DNA of 9,096 bases from Vicinamibacterales bacterium (GCA_030745255.1 JASLOY010000116.1:1-9096); one strand, 5' to 3'. Positions 1-7,557 are shown, counted from the stretch's first letter. Numbers and translations: made by a program. The notes: a model not told the origin generated them from the letters alone.

Positions 1-1
1 C

Positions 2-1477
2 GTGGAACGGCACGGCGACCGCTACCCCTCGGAGGAGTTCTTTCCGACCACGGCCGAGCGCGACCCGTTCCTGCATCTGCTCAAGCCGACCCCAGGGCGC
101 TACGAGCGGCTGTCCGCGATGCCCGAGAACGGCCTGCTCGGGCGCATGTGTCCGGAGTTCCGCAAGATCTACTGTCGCGTCATTCGGGATTTCTACCACC
201 AGTACACGGTCGATGAGCACACGCTCCTGACCATTCGGAATCTCTCGGCCCTGGCCGACCCGAGCTCGGCGGCGCGAGGGCGATTCGCGAGTGTCTTCGC
301 CGAGCTGCGACAGCCGGAGCTGATCGTCTTGGCGCTGCTGTTTCACGATACCGGCAAGTGGACGGACAAGAACCACGCCGAGGAAAGCGTTCGGATGGCG
401 GGCGGGCCACTCCGACGACTCCGCGTGCCACCCGAGGACATCCGCACTGTCGAGTTCCTGATCCGGCATCATCTCCAGATTTCGGTCGCGGCGTTTCGTC
501 GGGACAGCGAAGACCCGCAGGTCGCCCAACAGTTCGCCCGCCTGGTCGGCACCGAGGACAGGCTCAAGATGCTGTGTCTGCTCACGCTCGTCGACATCCA
601 GGCGGTGAGCCCGGAGACCCTCACGCCGTGGAAGGAAGAGCTGCTGTGGCGGCTCTACGTCGACACCTACAACCACATCACGCTGGGCTATGGCGATGAG
701 GTGATCGCGACCGGGCAGTCGAGCATCTCCGAGCTCCAGGCTCACCGGCCGCCGGAGATCTCGGAGCGCCAGGTGACCGACTTCCTCGAGGGGCTGCCCC
801 AGCGCTATCTGCGGCTCGTCGACCCGCTGACAGTGTACGACCACATCCGCCTGTCACGAGACTTGGAACCGGACGAGGTGCGTCTGATGCTCGACCAGCA
901 CGATGACGTCTGGAAACTGAGCGTCGTCACCAAGGATCGGCCACGCATTTTCTCCAATGTCTGCGGCGTCCTCTCCTACTTCGGCATGGACATCCTGCGG
1001 GGACAGGCGATGAGCAATCGCCAGAACATCGTGCTCGACCTGTTCCGCTTCGTCGACGCCGATCGGTTTCTGGCGCTCAACGAGTCGGGTCAATCCGAGG
1101 TGACGAGGATGTTGCAGGACGTCGTCACGGGCAACGCCGATCTGGCGGCGATGCTCAAGGGCCGGGAGGCGGCGACCCAGGCGCAGCGCGGCATGATTCG
1201 CCTCCGTAGCATGGTGTACTTCGACCATCACTACTCGGATCGTTACACGGTGCTCGAAATCGGCGGCGCCAACCGATGGGGCCTGCTCTACAACGTCAGC
1301 CGAGTCATTTCCGAACACGGCTGCGACATCGAGCTCGTGCTGATCTCGACCGAGGGCGACCGGGCCATTGATGTGTTCCACCTGACCCGCGATGGCGCCA
1401 AGCTCTCGCCAGACGTGCAGCAAGACCTTCGGGTCGATCTCGAGGCGGCACTGGGTATGGCGGATGAAGCTCGTTAA
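2..1477 (+). CDS. glnD: PII uridylyltransferase / uridylyl-removing enzyme GlnD, C-terminal part (5' end outside window)
   Basis: GlnD is the cytosolic glutamine sensor that uridylylates PII when glutamine is low and removes UMP when it is high. The visible 491 codons cover the region before the HD domain, the HD (uridylyl-removing) domain and two ACT domains. The HD motif residues are present: His73 in VDEHTL, His115-Asp116 in LFHDTGKW, His156-His157, and Asp198 in LVDIQAV. The first ACT domain starts near residue 302 (WKLSVVTKDRPRIFSNV) and the second near 412 (YTVLEIGGANRWGLLYNV); these are the glutamine-sensing modules in this family. The N-terminal nucleotidyltransferase domain is not in the window, so the GTG at position 2 is probably an internal valine codon and the gene starts upstream. 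The 3' end overlaps glnB by 14 bp. The family assignment is very secure; transferase activity cannot be judged here. Confidence 0.95.
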   Translation: MERHGDRYPSEEFFPTTAERDPFLHLLKPTPGRYERLSAMPENGLLGRMCPEFRKIYCRVIRDFYHQYTVDEHTLLTIRNLSALADPSSAARGRFASVFAELRQPELIVLALLFHDTGKWTDKNHAEESVRMAGGPLRRLRVPPEDIRTVEFLIRHHLQISVAAFRRDSEDPQVAQQFARLVGTEDRLKMLCLLTLVDIQAVSPETLTPWKEELLWRLYVDTYNHITLGYGDEVIATGQSSISELQAHRPPEISERQVTDFLEGLPQRYLRLVDPLTVYDHIRLSRDLEPDEVRLMLDQHDDVWKLSVVTKDRPRIFSNVCGVLSYFGMDILRGQAMSNRQNIVLDLFRFVDADRFLALNESGQSEVTRMLQDVVTGNADLAAMLKGREAATQAQRGMIRLRSMVYFDHHYSDRYTVLEIGGANRWGLLYNVSRVISEHGCDIELVLISTEGDRAIDVFHLTRDGAKLSPDVQQDLRVDLEAALGMADEAR

Positions 1478-1796
1478 GGCGATCGTCCGACCCAACAAGG
1501 TCGATGAGATCAAGGATGCGCTGGCCGCATGCAGCGTGGCCGGTATGACTGTGACCGAGGTGCGTGGTCACGGGCGGCAACGAGGACACTCCGCGGTGTA
1601 TCGCGGACGCGAGTACGAGGTGAGCCTGCTGCCCAAGATCAAGATCGAAGTGGTCGTGCCGGACGACATGGTGGAGGACGTGATCGACGCGATTATGTCG
1701 GCTGCCAGAACCGGTGAGATTGGCGATGGGCGAGTCTTCGTGATTCCGGTCGAGGACAGCCGCAACATTCGCACGGGTGAACGAGACGTCGTGTGA
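1464..1796 (+). CDS. glnB: Nitrogen regulatory protein P-II
   Basis: This is a trimeric cytosolic PII signal protein that binds ATP/ADP and 2-oxoglutarate and relays nitrogen status to GlnE and other targets. It has 110 residues against 112 for E. coli GlnB, with gapless alignment from memory. The T-loop carries GRQRGH, Gln39, Lys58 and the uridylylation tyrosine Tyr51 (codon 1614-1616) in YRGREYEV. The B-loop reads TGEIGDGR and the C-terminus RTGERD. The start is placed at ATG 1464 because MKLVKAIVRPNKVDEI is the canonical PII N-terminus; an earlier in-frame ATG at 1392 would add 24 residues inside glnD. No good ribosome binding site precedes 1464, which together with the 14-bp glnD overlap suggests translational coupling. 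Three positions differ from the usual enterobacterial residues: His36 for Phe, Arg90 for Lys and Asn101 for Arg. GlnB and GlnK cannot be told apart by sequence alone, but the glnD/glnA context favours GlnB. Confidence 0.96.
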   Translation: MKLVKAIVRPNKVDEIKDALAACSVAGMTVTEVRGHGRQRGHSAVYRGREYEVSLLPKIKIEVVVPDDMVEDVIDAIMSAARTGEIGDGRVFVIPVEDSRNIRTGERDVV

Positions 1797-1827
1797 CGAC
1801 TTACTGCTAGACAACCACCATAGGGAT

Positions 1828-1835
1828 AGGGAGGA
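1828..1835 (+). promoter_or_regulatory. Strong Shine-Dalgarno site of glnA
   Basis: AGGGAGGA ends 6 bases before the glnA ATG at 1842. It is the best ribosome binding site on the + strand of this window, in line with the high GS levels cells need. The 45-bp glnB-glnA gap shows no recognisable sigma-54 (-24/-12) promoter or NtrC-like palindrome, so glnA is most simply read as cotranscribed with glnB. Confidence 0.8.
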
Positions 1836-1841
1836 ACACGG

Positions 1842-3254
1842 ATGACACCGAACGATGTAATGGCCCTGATCAAGGACAAGGGCATTCCGGCAATCGACCT
1901 GCGTTTCATCGATCTACCGGGTCTCTGGCAGCACTTCACCATTTCCGCCAAAGAGTTCGAGGTGGACGTTTTCGAGGAAGGAGCCGGTTTCGACGGCTCG
2001 AGCATCCGCGGATTCAAGCAGATTCAGGAAAGCGACATGCTGCTGTTCCCGGATGCGTCGACCGCGTTCGAGGACCCGTTCACGGAGCACCCGACCTTGA
2101 ACATCATCTGCAACGTCAAGGACCCGATCACCGGCGAGGCCTATTCCCGCGACCCCCGCTATGTCGCCCAGAAGGCCGAGGCGTATCTGAAGAGCACCGG
2201 GATCGCGGACACGGCGTATTTCGGACCGGAGCCGGAGTTCTTCATCTTCGACGACGTGCGCTTCAGCCAGGGCTATGACCATGGCTTCTACCATGTCGAC
2301 TCGAAGGAAGGGTTCTGGAACAGCGGGCGCGAAGAGGAGCCCAACCTCGGCTACAAGGTGCGCTACAAAGAGGGTTACTTTCCGGTCCCGCCGATGGACA
2401 GTCACCAGGACCTGCGTACCGAGATGATGCTCGAGCTCGAAAAGATCGGCGTAGCAATCGAGGTGCACCACCACGAAGTCGGCACCGCCGGTCAGACCGA
2501 GATCGACATGCGCTTCGACTCGCTCGTGAGCATGGGCGACAAGCTCCTAAAGTACAAGTACATCGTCAAGAACGTGGCGCGGCGGCACGGCAAATCGGTG
2601 ACGCTGATGCCCAAGCCGATCTTCCAGGACAACGGCTCCGGCATGCACGTCCACCAGAGTCTCTGGAAAGGCGGGACGAACACGTTCTTCGAAGCCGGCA
2701 CCTACGCGGGGCTGAGCAAGACCGCGCTCTACTACATTGGCGGCGTTTTGAAGCACGCCGGGGCCCTGCTGGCATTCTGCAACCCGACCACCAACTCCTA
2801 TCGCCGTCTGGTGCCGGGATACGAGGCGCCGATCAACCTGATCTACTCGTCGCGGAACCGGAGCGCCGCGGTGCGCATTCCGGTCTACTCGGGAAGCGAG
2901 AAGGCGAAGCGCATCGAGACCCGGTTCCCGGACCCGACCTGCAACGGCTATCTGGCGTTCAGTGCGCTGCTCATGGCTGGCCTCGACGGCATCCAGAACA
3001 AGATCACGCCACCGGGACCGCTCGACAAGGACCTCTACGATCTGCCGGCCGAGGAGATGGCCAAGATCGAAAGCACGCCGGGCAGTCTCGAAGAGTCGCT
3101 CGACGCGCTGGCCAAGGACCACGACTTCCTGCTGAAGGGCGACGTCTTCACGAAGGATCTGGTGGACACTTGGATTGACTACAAGCGCGGTGAAGTCGAC
3201 GCGATCCGCCTGCGGCCGCACCCGTGGGAGTTCGCGATGTATTTCGACATTTAG
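1842..3254 (+). CDS. glnA: Glutamine synthetase, type I (adenylylation-regulated, GSI-beta type)
   Basis: This cytosolic dodecameric enzyme makes glutamine from glutamate, ammonia and ATP, the main entry point for ammonium. It has 470 residues (E. coli 469). The signatures are in the family order: FDGSSI with the latch Asp51, metal-ligand glutamates Glu130 and Glu132 in GPEPEFF, Glu212 and Glu220 in the HHHEVGTAGQTE stretch, the ATP-binding KPIFQDNGSGMHVHQS segment (257-273), Glu328 in VPGYEAP, and Arg340 in SRNRSA. The adenylylation motif KDLYDLP puts the target at Tyr399 (codon 3036-3038). The segment between about residues 143 and 178 matches the insertion typical of the GSI-beta class. 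Intact Tyr399 and a downstream glnE indicate covalent control by GlnE. The start is fixed by the strong ribosome binding site and the MTPNDVMALIKDKGI N-terminus. Nothing in it looks degraded. Confidence 0.98.
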   Translation: MTPNDVMALIKDKGIPAIDLRFIDLPGLWQHFTISAKEFEVDVFEEGAGFDGSSIRGFKQIQESDMLLFPDASTAFEDPFTEHPTLNIICNVKDPITGEAYSRDPRYVAQKAEAYLKSTGIADTAYFGPEPEFFIFDDVRFSQGYDHGFYHVDSKEGFWNSGREEEPNLGYKVRYKEGYFPVPPMDSHQDLRTEMMLELEKIGVAIEVHHHEVGTAGQTEIDMRFDSLVSMGDKLLKYKYIVKNVARRHGKSVTLMPKPIFQDNGSGMHVHQSLWKGGTNTFFEAGTYAGLSKTALYYIGGVLKHAGALLAFCNPTTNSYRRLVPGYEAPINLIYSSRNRSAAVRIPVYSGSEKAKRIETRFPDPTCNGYLAFSALLMAGLDGIQNKITPPGPLDKDLYDLPAEEMAKIESTPGSLEESLDALAKDHDFLLKGDVFTKDLVDTWIDYKRGEVDAIRLRPHPWEFAMYFDI

Positions 3255-3262
3255 TGCTTAGA

Positions 3263-3277
3263 CGGGGCTTCGCCCCG
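3263..3277 (+). terminator. GC hairpin just after glnA (possible terminator or 3' stabiliser)
   Basis: CGGGGC-TTC-GCCCCG is a perfect 6-bp stem with a 3-nt loop, starting 9 bases after the glnA stop codon. It is not followed by a T-tract, so a classical intrinsic terminator is not demonstrated. It could equally be a 3' mRNA stabiliser or the first part of a repetitive palindromic element that continues to about 3335. Confidence 0.4.
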
Positions 3278-3279
3278 AA

Positions 3280-3308
3280 CCCCACGCGGGGCTAGTGGGG
3301 CCCCACGC
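3280..3308. repeat. Palindrome-rich GC block with CCCCACGC direct repeats
   Basis: The octamer CCCCACGC occurs at 3280-3287 and again at 3301-3308. A perfect 12-bp palindrome, GTGGGGCCCCAC, lies at 3295-3306, and CCCC-ACGC-GGGG forms a short hairpin at 3280-3291. The block is non-coding and its composition is unlike the flanking genes. It resembles the dense inverted repeats of REP-type intergenic elements, but no second copy exists in this window to prove dispersal. Confidence 0.55.
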
Positions 3309-3316
3309 CAACCCGC

Positions 3317-3335
3317 GGGCGCGCCGTGCGCGCCC
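3317..3335. repeat. 8-bp perfect GC stem-loop
   Basis: GGGCGCGC-CGT-GCGCGCCC is a perfect 8-bp stem with a 3-nt loop. It is the third strong hairpin within 75 bp after glnA. A smaller inverted repeat (CTCGC/GCGAG, 3340-3351) follows. There is no T-tract, and the role is unknown. Confidence 0.55.
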
Positions 3336-3397
3336 CGGACTCGCCAGCGAGATCGGCTCGTCCGGCCTCTGAGTACGGGGGTTCACGTTGAACGACT

Positions 3398-3444
3398 GGC
3401 GACCACGGGTCGGGCCAATCCGGCCGGTGGTCGTCTTCTTCTTT
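3398..3444 (+). terminator. Long stem-loop plus T-rich tract in the glnE leader (possible attenuator)
   Basis: GGCGACCAC (3398-3406) pairs with GTGGTCGTC (3427-3435): nine pairs, one of them G-U. Inside the loop, GGCC (3413-3416) can pair with GGCC (3422-3425). The 3' arm runs into TCTTCTTCTTT (3434-3444), a T-rich tail like that of an intrinsic terminator. The glnE ATG lies 13 bases after the tail. That leaves no room for a promoter between them, so a transcript carrying glnE must pass through this structure. It is therefore more likely an attenuator or partial terminator that lowers glnE relative to glnA than a full stop. This is inferred from base pairing by eye, without an energy calculation. 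Confidence 0.4.
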
Positions 3445-3457
3445 CCGACACCCCGGG

Positions 3458-6400
3458 ATGACGTCAGACGCACGGCCTTCTGTCACCGCCCGGGATCTGT
3501 TTCTGTCCGCCGATCTCACCGACGACGCCGCGCGGACCTATCTCGCGTCACGCGGGTTCCAAGACCCGGTGGCCGCCGACGAGCACCTGCAGGCGATGGC
3601 CGCCGACCTGCCGACACGGCAGGCGCTCGGGGCAGTTGCCGACACGCTGCTCGACGCCTTGTGCGCGTCGGCCGATCCGAACGGCGCGCTCGTGGGCTTC
3701 ACACGGTATCTGGCCACACGCACGCCGGCACGGTCCTTCCTCGGGTATCTCCGGGACGACCCGCGCGCGGCGCAGATCCTGACGCACCTGCTCGGCGCGT
3801 CGCCCTCACTCGGCGAGATCCTGATCCGCAACCCCGAGTACTTCCACTGGCTCCAGCTCGCGCTCAAGCGCACGCCGCCCGACCACATCGACTACCACGC
3901 CGAGCTCGACATGCTGCTTGCGAGCGGCACCGACACGGGCACCAGGCTCGACGGAGTGAAACGATTCAGACGACGGGAGTATCTTGGAGTCGCTGCGCGG
4001 GACCTCCTCGGAGTCACCGACCTGACCGACGCGACCCGGCAGCTGTCGACGCTTGCCGATGTCGTGGTCCACGCGGTTCTGCGGTTGCTGAGCGACGACC
4101 TTTGCGCGACAACCGGACTGGACGCCGCCCCTGGCCGATTTGCCGTGATCGGCATGGGCAAGTTGGGGGGCATGGAACTGAACTACAGCTCCGACATCGA
4201 CCTGATGTATGTCTACGACGCGGCCGACCCGAAGGCACCGGCAGACCACGAGTTCTTTCACAAGCTGGCGCGTAGGCTGACCAAGGCGCTTGGCGACCAC
4301 ACTGAAGAGAGCTATCTGTATCGGGTCGACCTGCGTCTGCGCCCAATGGGACGACACGGCGACGTCGCCAGCGGACTGAAGCAGTACGAGCACTACTATG
4401 AAACCATGGGCGAGACGTTCGAGCGCTTTGCCTTGATCAAAGCGCGCCCAGTTGCGGGAGACGCGGAGCTCGGTCAATCGTTCCTCGACCTCATTCAACC
4501 CTTCGTCTATCGCAAGTATCTCGACCACGCGGCGTTTGAGGAGATCGCTCGCTACAAACGGCGCGCCGAGCAGGCCAGCGACGGCGACCGCAACGTCAAG
4601 GTCGGGCGCGGCGGCATTCGGGAGATCGAGCTGTTCACACAGGTGCTCCAGGTGACCTACGGTGCCGAGCACGAGTCGGTGCGGTCTCCCACCACACTCG
4701 CCGCGTTGGCCGCCCTCCGGAATGAAGGCATCATCGAAACCACTGTGCACGACGACTTGGACCGCGCCTACCGGTTCCTGCGCATGGTCGAGCACCGTCT
4801 CCAGATCGTGCAGCAGACTCAGACCCACACGCTGGATGAGTCGCCAGACGTACTCGATGTGAGCGCTCGCCGCATGGGTTTCGACTCGAGCGCCGAGCTG
4901 GAGGCAACGCTGGCCGCGCACCGCGACCGGGTGCACATGGTCTATGCCGACCTGCTCACCCCAACCGGAGACGAGGTGGACGACGGCCGCCGCATCTTCC
5001 GACTGCTCGGCGGAGAGCTGTCCGACGCCGAAGCCATCGAGCTGATCTCGGCGTACGGTTTCACGGACCCGTCTGACATCCTGCATCTGATCCGGACACT
5101 GGACCAGGTCCCATCGCTGGCCCAGGCGCGTTCGACGACCCGGAACCTGTTGGCCAACCTCCTGGCTGAGCTGCTGGCGCGGGTCGCCGCGGCGGCCGAG
5201 CCAGCCCGAGTGTTGAACCGGCTCGAACGGATCGTCACCCGCTCTGGCGCTCCCGGCTCGCTGTATCGCACTTTGCTCGAGACGCCGATGCTGCGTACGC
5301 AGATGGCCACGCTCCTCGACACCGGCGACCTGCTTGCCGACCGCCTGTCCAAGTACCCCGAGCTCCTCGACTCTCTTGTGGCCGCGCCGCTCGACACCGA
5401 GACCCACCGAACCGCCTGGGAGCAGGTGCTGGACCAGCTTGGCACACGCGACCCAGCTGCCAGAGCCGACCGGGTTCGCCGGCTGCGTCACGTCGAGGAG
5501 GCCAAAGTTCTGGTGGAGTGGCTCGCCGGCGGTGACCTGGCAACGCTACAGGAGAAGCTCTCAGCTCTGGCCGACACTTGTGTCGGGCGGATCATGACCT
5601 GGCTGCGCCAGGAAACCGAGGCTGCCGACGGGGAGACCGAGTGGGTGGTGGTGGCGCTGGGCAAGCTGGGCGGGGGCGAGCTGACGGTGCATTCGGACCT
5701 GGACCTCGTGTTTGTATACAGGGCCAACCGGGGCCGGCACGGCAAGCTGGGCGACGGCGCGCTCTTCGCCCGATGCGAAGTGCTGGTCAAGAAGCTCTAC
5801 CGCTTCCTTGAAGCGCCGACGTCGGAGGGCATCGCCTACCACCTCGACACCCGTCTCAGACCGGACGGGAAGAAGGGTGCGCTCGCCCTGCCATTCGACA
5901 AGTTCGCGGAGTACCTGGCCGAGCGCGCCGAGCGCTGGGAGCGGCTGGCCTGGACCAGATGCCGCGTGCTGACCGGGTCTTCGGCCCTGACCGAAGAGAT
6001 GAATCGCCTCGTGACCGACTTCGTCTACGGCGACTGGGACCCCAGCCTGCCGGCATACGCGCGACACATCCGGGCGCGCATGGAAACGGAGCTCGGGAAG
6101 GAGCAGCGTGGAGACCGGCTCGACCTGAAGGTCGGTCGCGGCGGTCTGGCCGACATCGACTTTCTCCTCCAGTTGCTGCAGATTCGTCATGGCGCGGACG
6201 ACCCCGAATGGCGTGTCGCCGGTTCGCGGCGGCTGCTGGCCGCATCGCCCGAAAGCCCCGTGCTCGACGCCAAGGAGACGGCTCGCCTGCGTGACGCACA
6301 CCTGTTTCTCCGCACGCTCGAGACCTACCTTCGGATCGAGTCGGACGCGGGTGCGTCGGTGCTTTCGACCGACGCGGAGCGGCAACGGGTGCTGGGCGCA

Positions 6401-6523
6401 CGCATGGGGCTTCGGACCCCGACCGGGGGCACGCTGCGGCAACGTTACGCGGAGATCACCGGGGACGTCCGTCGGATCTTCGAAGCGGGGATTGAGCGGT
6501 TGGAGAGGGAAGGGAAAGATTGA
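3458..6523 (+). CDS. glnE: Bifunctional glutamine synthetase adenylyltransferase / adenylyl-removing enzyme
   Basis: GlnE adds AMP to GlnA (inactivation) or removes it, under control of PII and glutamine. Two homologous nucleotidyltransferase units are visible in 1021 residues. The N-terminal (adenylyl-removing) unit has GMGKLGG at 232-238 with the DxD pair Asp246/Asp248, RVDLRLRP at 289-296 and KVGRGGIREIE at 381-391. The C-terminal (adenylylating) unit has ALGKLGGGEL at 733-742 with Asp747/Asp749, LDTRLRPDG at 796-804 and LKVGRGG at 890-896. The protein is longer than E. coli GlnE (946), mostly because of a longer N-terminus, as in actinobacterial GlnE. ATG 3458 is the first possible start after the in-frame stop at 3389-3391 and has no clear Shine-Dalgarno site, which suggests weak translation. 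The gene is convergent with the reductase gene; the 42-bp gap (6524-6565) holds no clear hairpin. Confidence 0.97.
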   Translation: MTSDARPSVTARDLFLSADLTDDAARTYLASRGFQDPVAADEHLQAMAADLPTRQALGAVADTLLDALCASADPNGALVGFTRYLATRTPARSFLGYLRDDPRAAQILTHLLGASPSLGEILIRNPEYFHWLQLALKRTPPDHIDYHAELDMLLASGTDTGTRLDGVKRFRRREYLGVAARDLLGVTDLTDATRQLSTLADVVVHAVLRLLSDDLCATTGLDAAPGRFAVIGMGKLGGMELNYSSDIDLMYVYDAADPKAPADHEFFHKLARRLTKALGDHTEESYLYRVDLRLRPMGRHGDVASGLKQYEHYYETMGETFERFALIKARPVAGDAELGQSFLDLIQPFVYRKYLDHAAFEEIARYKRRAEQASDGDRNVKVGRGGIREIELFTQVLQVTYGAEHESVRSPTTLAALAALRNEGIIETTVHDDLDRAYRFLRMVEHRLQIVQQTQTHTLDESPDVLDVSARRMGFDSSAELEATLAAHRDRVHMVYADLLTPTGDEVDDGRRIFRLLGGELSDAEAIELISAYGFTDPSDILHLIRTLDQVPSLAQARSTTRNLLANLLAELLARVAAAAEPARVLNRLERIVTRSGAPGSLYRTLLETPMLRTQMATLLDTGDLLADRLSKYPELLDSLVAAPLDTETHRTAWEQVLDQLGTRDPAARADRVRRLRHVEEAKVLVEWLAGGDLATLQEKLSALADTCVGRIMTWLRQETEAADGETEWVVVALGKLGGGELTVHSDLDLVFVYRANRGRHGKLGDGALFARCEVLVKKLYRFLEAPTSEGIAYHLDTRLRPDGKKGALALPFDKFAEYLAERAERWERLAWTRCRVLTGSSALTEEMNRLVTDFVYGDWDPSLPAYARHIRARMETELGKEQRGDRLDLKVGRGGLADIDFLLQLLQIRHGADDPEWRVAGSRRLLAASPESPVLDAKETARLRDAHLFLRTLETYLRIESDAGASVLSTDAERQRVLGARMGLRTPTGGTLRQRYAEITGDVRRIFEAGIERLEREGKD

Positions 6524-6565
6524 GGCAGGAACACTGGCTTCAGGCAACACCGGCGATCTCGGCCC

Positions 6566-7552
6566 TCACGAATGCCCCAGCACCCTGTGCGGGGTGTATA
6601 GCTCTTCGAGAAACGCACACTCCTCGTCATCCAGCTCGACATCGAGCGCAGTCACCAGCTGGTCGAGCTGCTCGAGCCGCGACACGCCGACGATCGGCGC
6701 CGTCACACCCGGCTGACGGACCAGCCAGGCCAGAGCGATCTGTGCGGGCGTCACGTCGCGCCGGGCGGCCAGCGCCGTCACGCGCTCGACGATCTGGAAG
6801 TCGCTCTCCGCGTAATACAACTGGTGAGCAAAATCGTCGCTCTTCGCCCGATCGGTCGTCCCCCACGCCTCCGACTCCGGCTTCCGCGTCCCGGCCAGGA
6901 AGCCGCGAGCCAGCGGACTCCAGGGGATGACCCCGACCCCCTCGGCACGACACAGCGGGATCATCTCCCGCTCCTCCTCGCGGTAAACCAGGTTGTAATG
7001 GTTCTGCATCGAGACGAACCGGGCCAAGCCATGGCGATCAGCGGCGTAAAGCGACCTTGCGAACTGCCAGGCAAACATGCTGGACGCCCCGAGATACCGC
7101 GCCTTGCCGGCCCGCACGATATCGTCGAGCGCGGACACCGTCTCCTCGAGCGGCGTCAACGGGTCGCAGCGGTGGATCTGATACAGGTCGACGTGGTCGA
7201 GCCCCAATCGGCGGAGCGATCCGTCGATCGCGTCGAAGAGGTGTTTTCTGGAGAGTCCGCGATCGTTGGGACCGTCACCAATCGGAAAGTACGCCTTGGT
7301 CGCGACCACCACCTGGTCGCGCCGTGTCATGCTCTTGATGGCACGCCCCAGGATCTCCTCGCTGACCCCGAGCGAGTACATATCGGCAGTGTCGAAAAAA
7401 TTGATGCCGTGCTCGAGCGCCCGTGCGACGATCGGTTGCGCGTCTTGCTCCGTCCGCACCCAGGGTCGCCAGCTCGGTGACCCATAGGTCATCATGCCTA
7501 GGCAGAGCCGGGACACTTTCAGACCGGTCCGGCCGAGTGGAACGTATTCCAA
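6566..7552 (-). CDS. Aldo/keto reductase, YajO-like
   Basis: This is a soluble NADPH-dependent oxidoreductase of the aldo/keto reductase superfamily, 328 residues, a (beta/alpha)8 barrel. The catalytic tetrad is complete: Asp54 and Tyr59 in FDTADMY, Lys86 in VVATKAYF and His127 in LYQIHRCD. PWSPLARG (210-217) and VGVSRLEQL (288-296) match cofactor-binding regions. The overall text, such as the PLGRTGLKVSRLCLGMMTYG start and SMQNHYNLVYREEERE, resembles E. coli YajO from memory, but the physiological substrate cannot be told from sequence. The start codon is TTG (7552-7550), chosen because AGGAGG lies 5 bases upstream and the protein begins at the usual family N-terminus. It is downstream of the SEC-C gene on the same strand, separated by 51 bp containing heptad repeats. 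Nothing ties it functionally to the nitrogen genes. Confidence 0.93.
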   Translation of the reverse strand: MEYVPLGRTGLKVSRLCLGMMTYGSPSWRPWVRTEQDAQPIVARALEHGINFFDTADMYSLGVSEEILGRAIKSMTRRDQVVVATKAYFPIGDGPNDRGLSRKHLFDAIDGSLRRLGLDHVDLYQIHRCDPLTPLEETVSALDDIVRAGKARYLGASSMFAWQFARSLYAADRHGLARFVSMQNHYNLVYREEEREMIPLCRAEGVGVIPWSPLARGFLAGTRKPESEAWGTTDRAKSDDFAHQLYYAESDFQIVERVTALAARRDVTPAQIALAWLVRQPGVTAPIVGVSRLEQLDQLVTALDVELDDEECAFLEELYTPHRVLGHS

Positions 7553-7557
7553 TCCAG

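Noticed and set aside
1392..1463. An ATG 24 codons upstream as the start of glnB.
   Set aside because: The extra residues (MAPSSRQTCSKTF...) are a shadow of glnD and have no counterpart in PII proteins; MKLVKAIVRP at 1464 is the canonical N-terminus.
1797..1841. A sigma-54/NtrC promoter for glnA in the glnB-glnA gap.
   Set aside because: No TGGCAC-N5-TTGCA-like element or NtrC-type palindrome was found in the 45 bp by eye.
2547..3221. A 224-codon antisense frame inside glnA.
   Set aside because: It shadows conserved glnA codons, has an Arg/Val/Glu-rich composition with no family resemblance, and has no independent ribosome binding site that I could see.
3388..4275. A 295-codon + strand frame overlapping the start of glnE in another frame.
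   Set aside because: The product is extremely rich in Arg, Ala, Gly and Pro with no domain, while the overlapping glnE frame has full family similarity. It is a frame shadow.
3806..5491. A 561-codon open frame antisense to glnE.
   Set aside because: It lies wholly opposite the strongly conserved glnE, has no recognisable domain, and is the kind of long antisense frame that GC-rich codon use produces. The same applies to the 329-codon antisense frame at 5561-6550.
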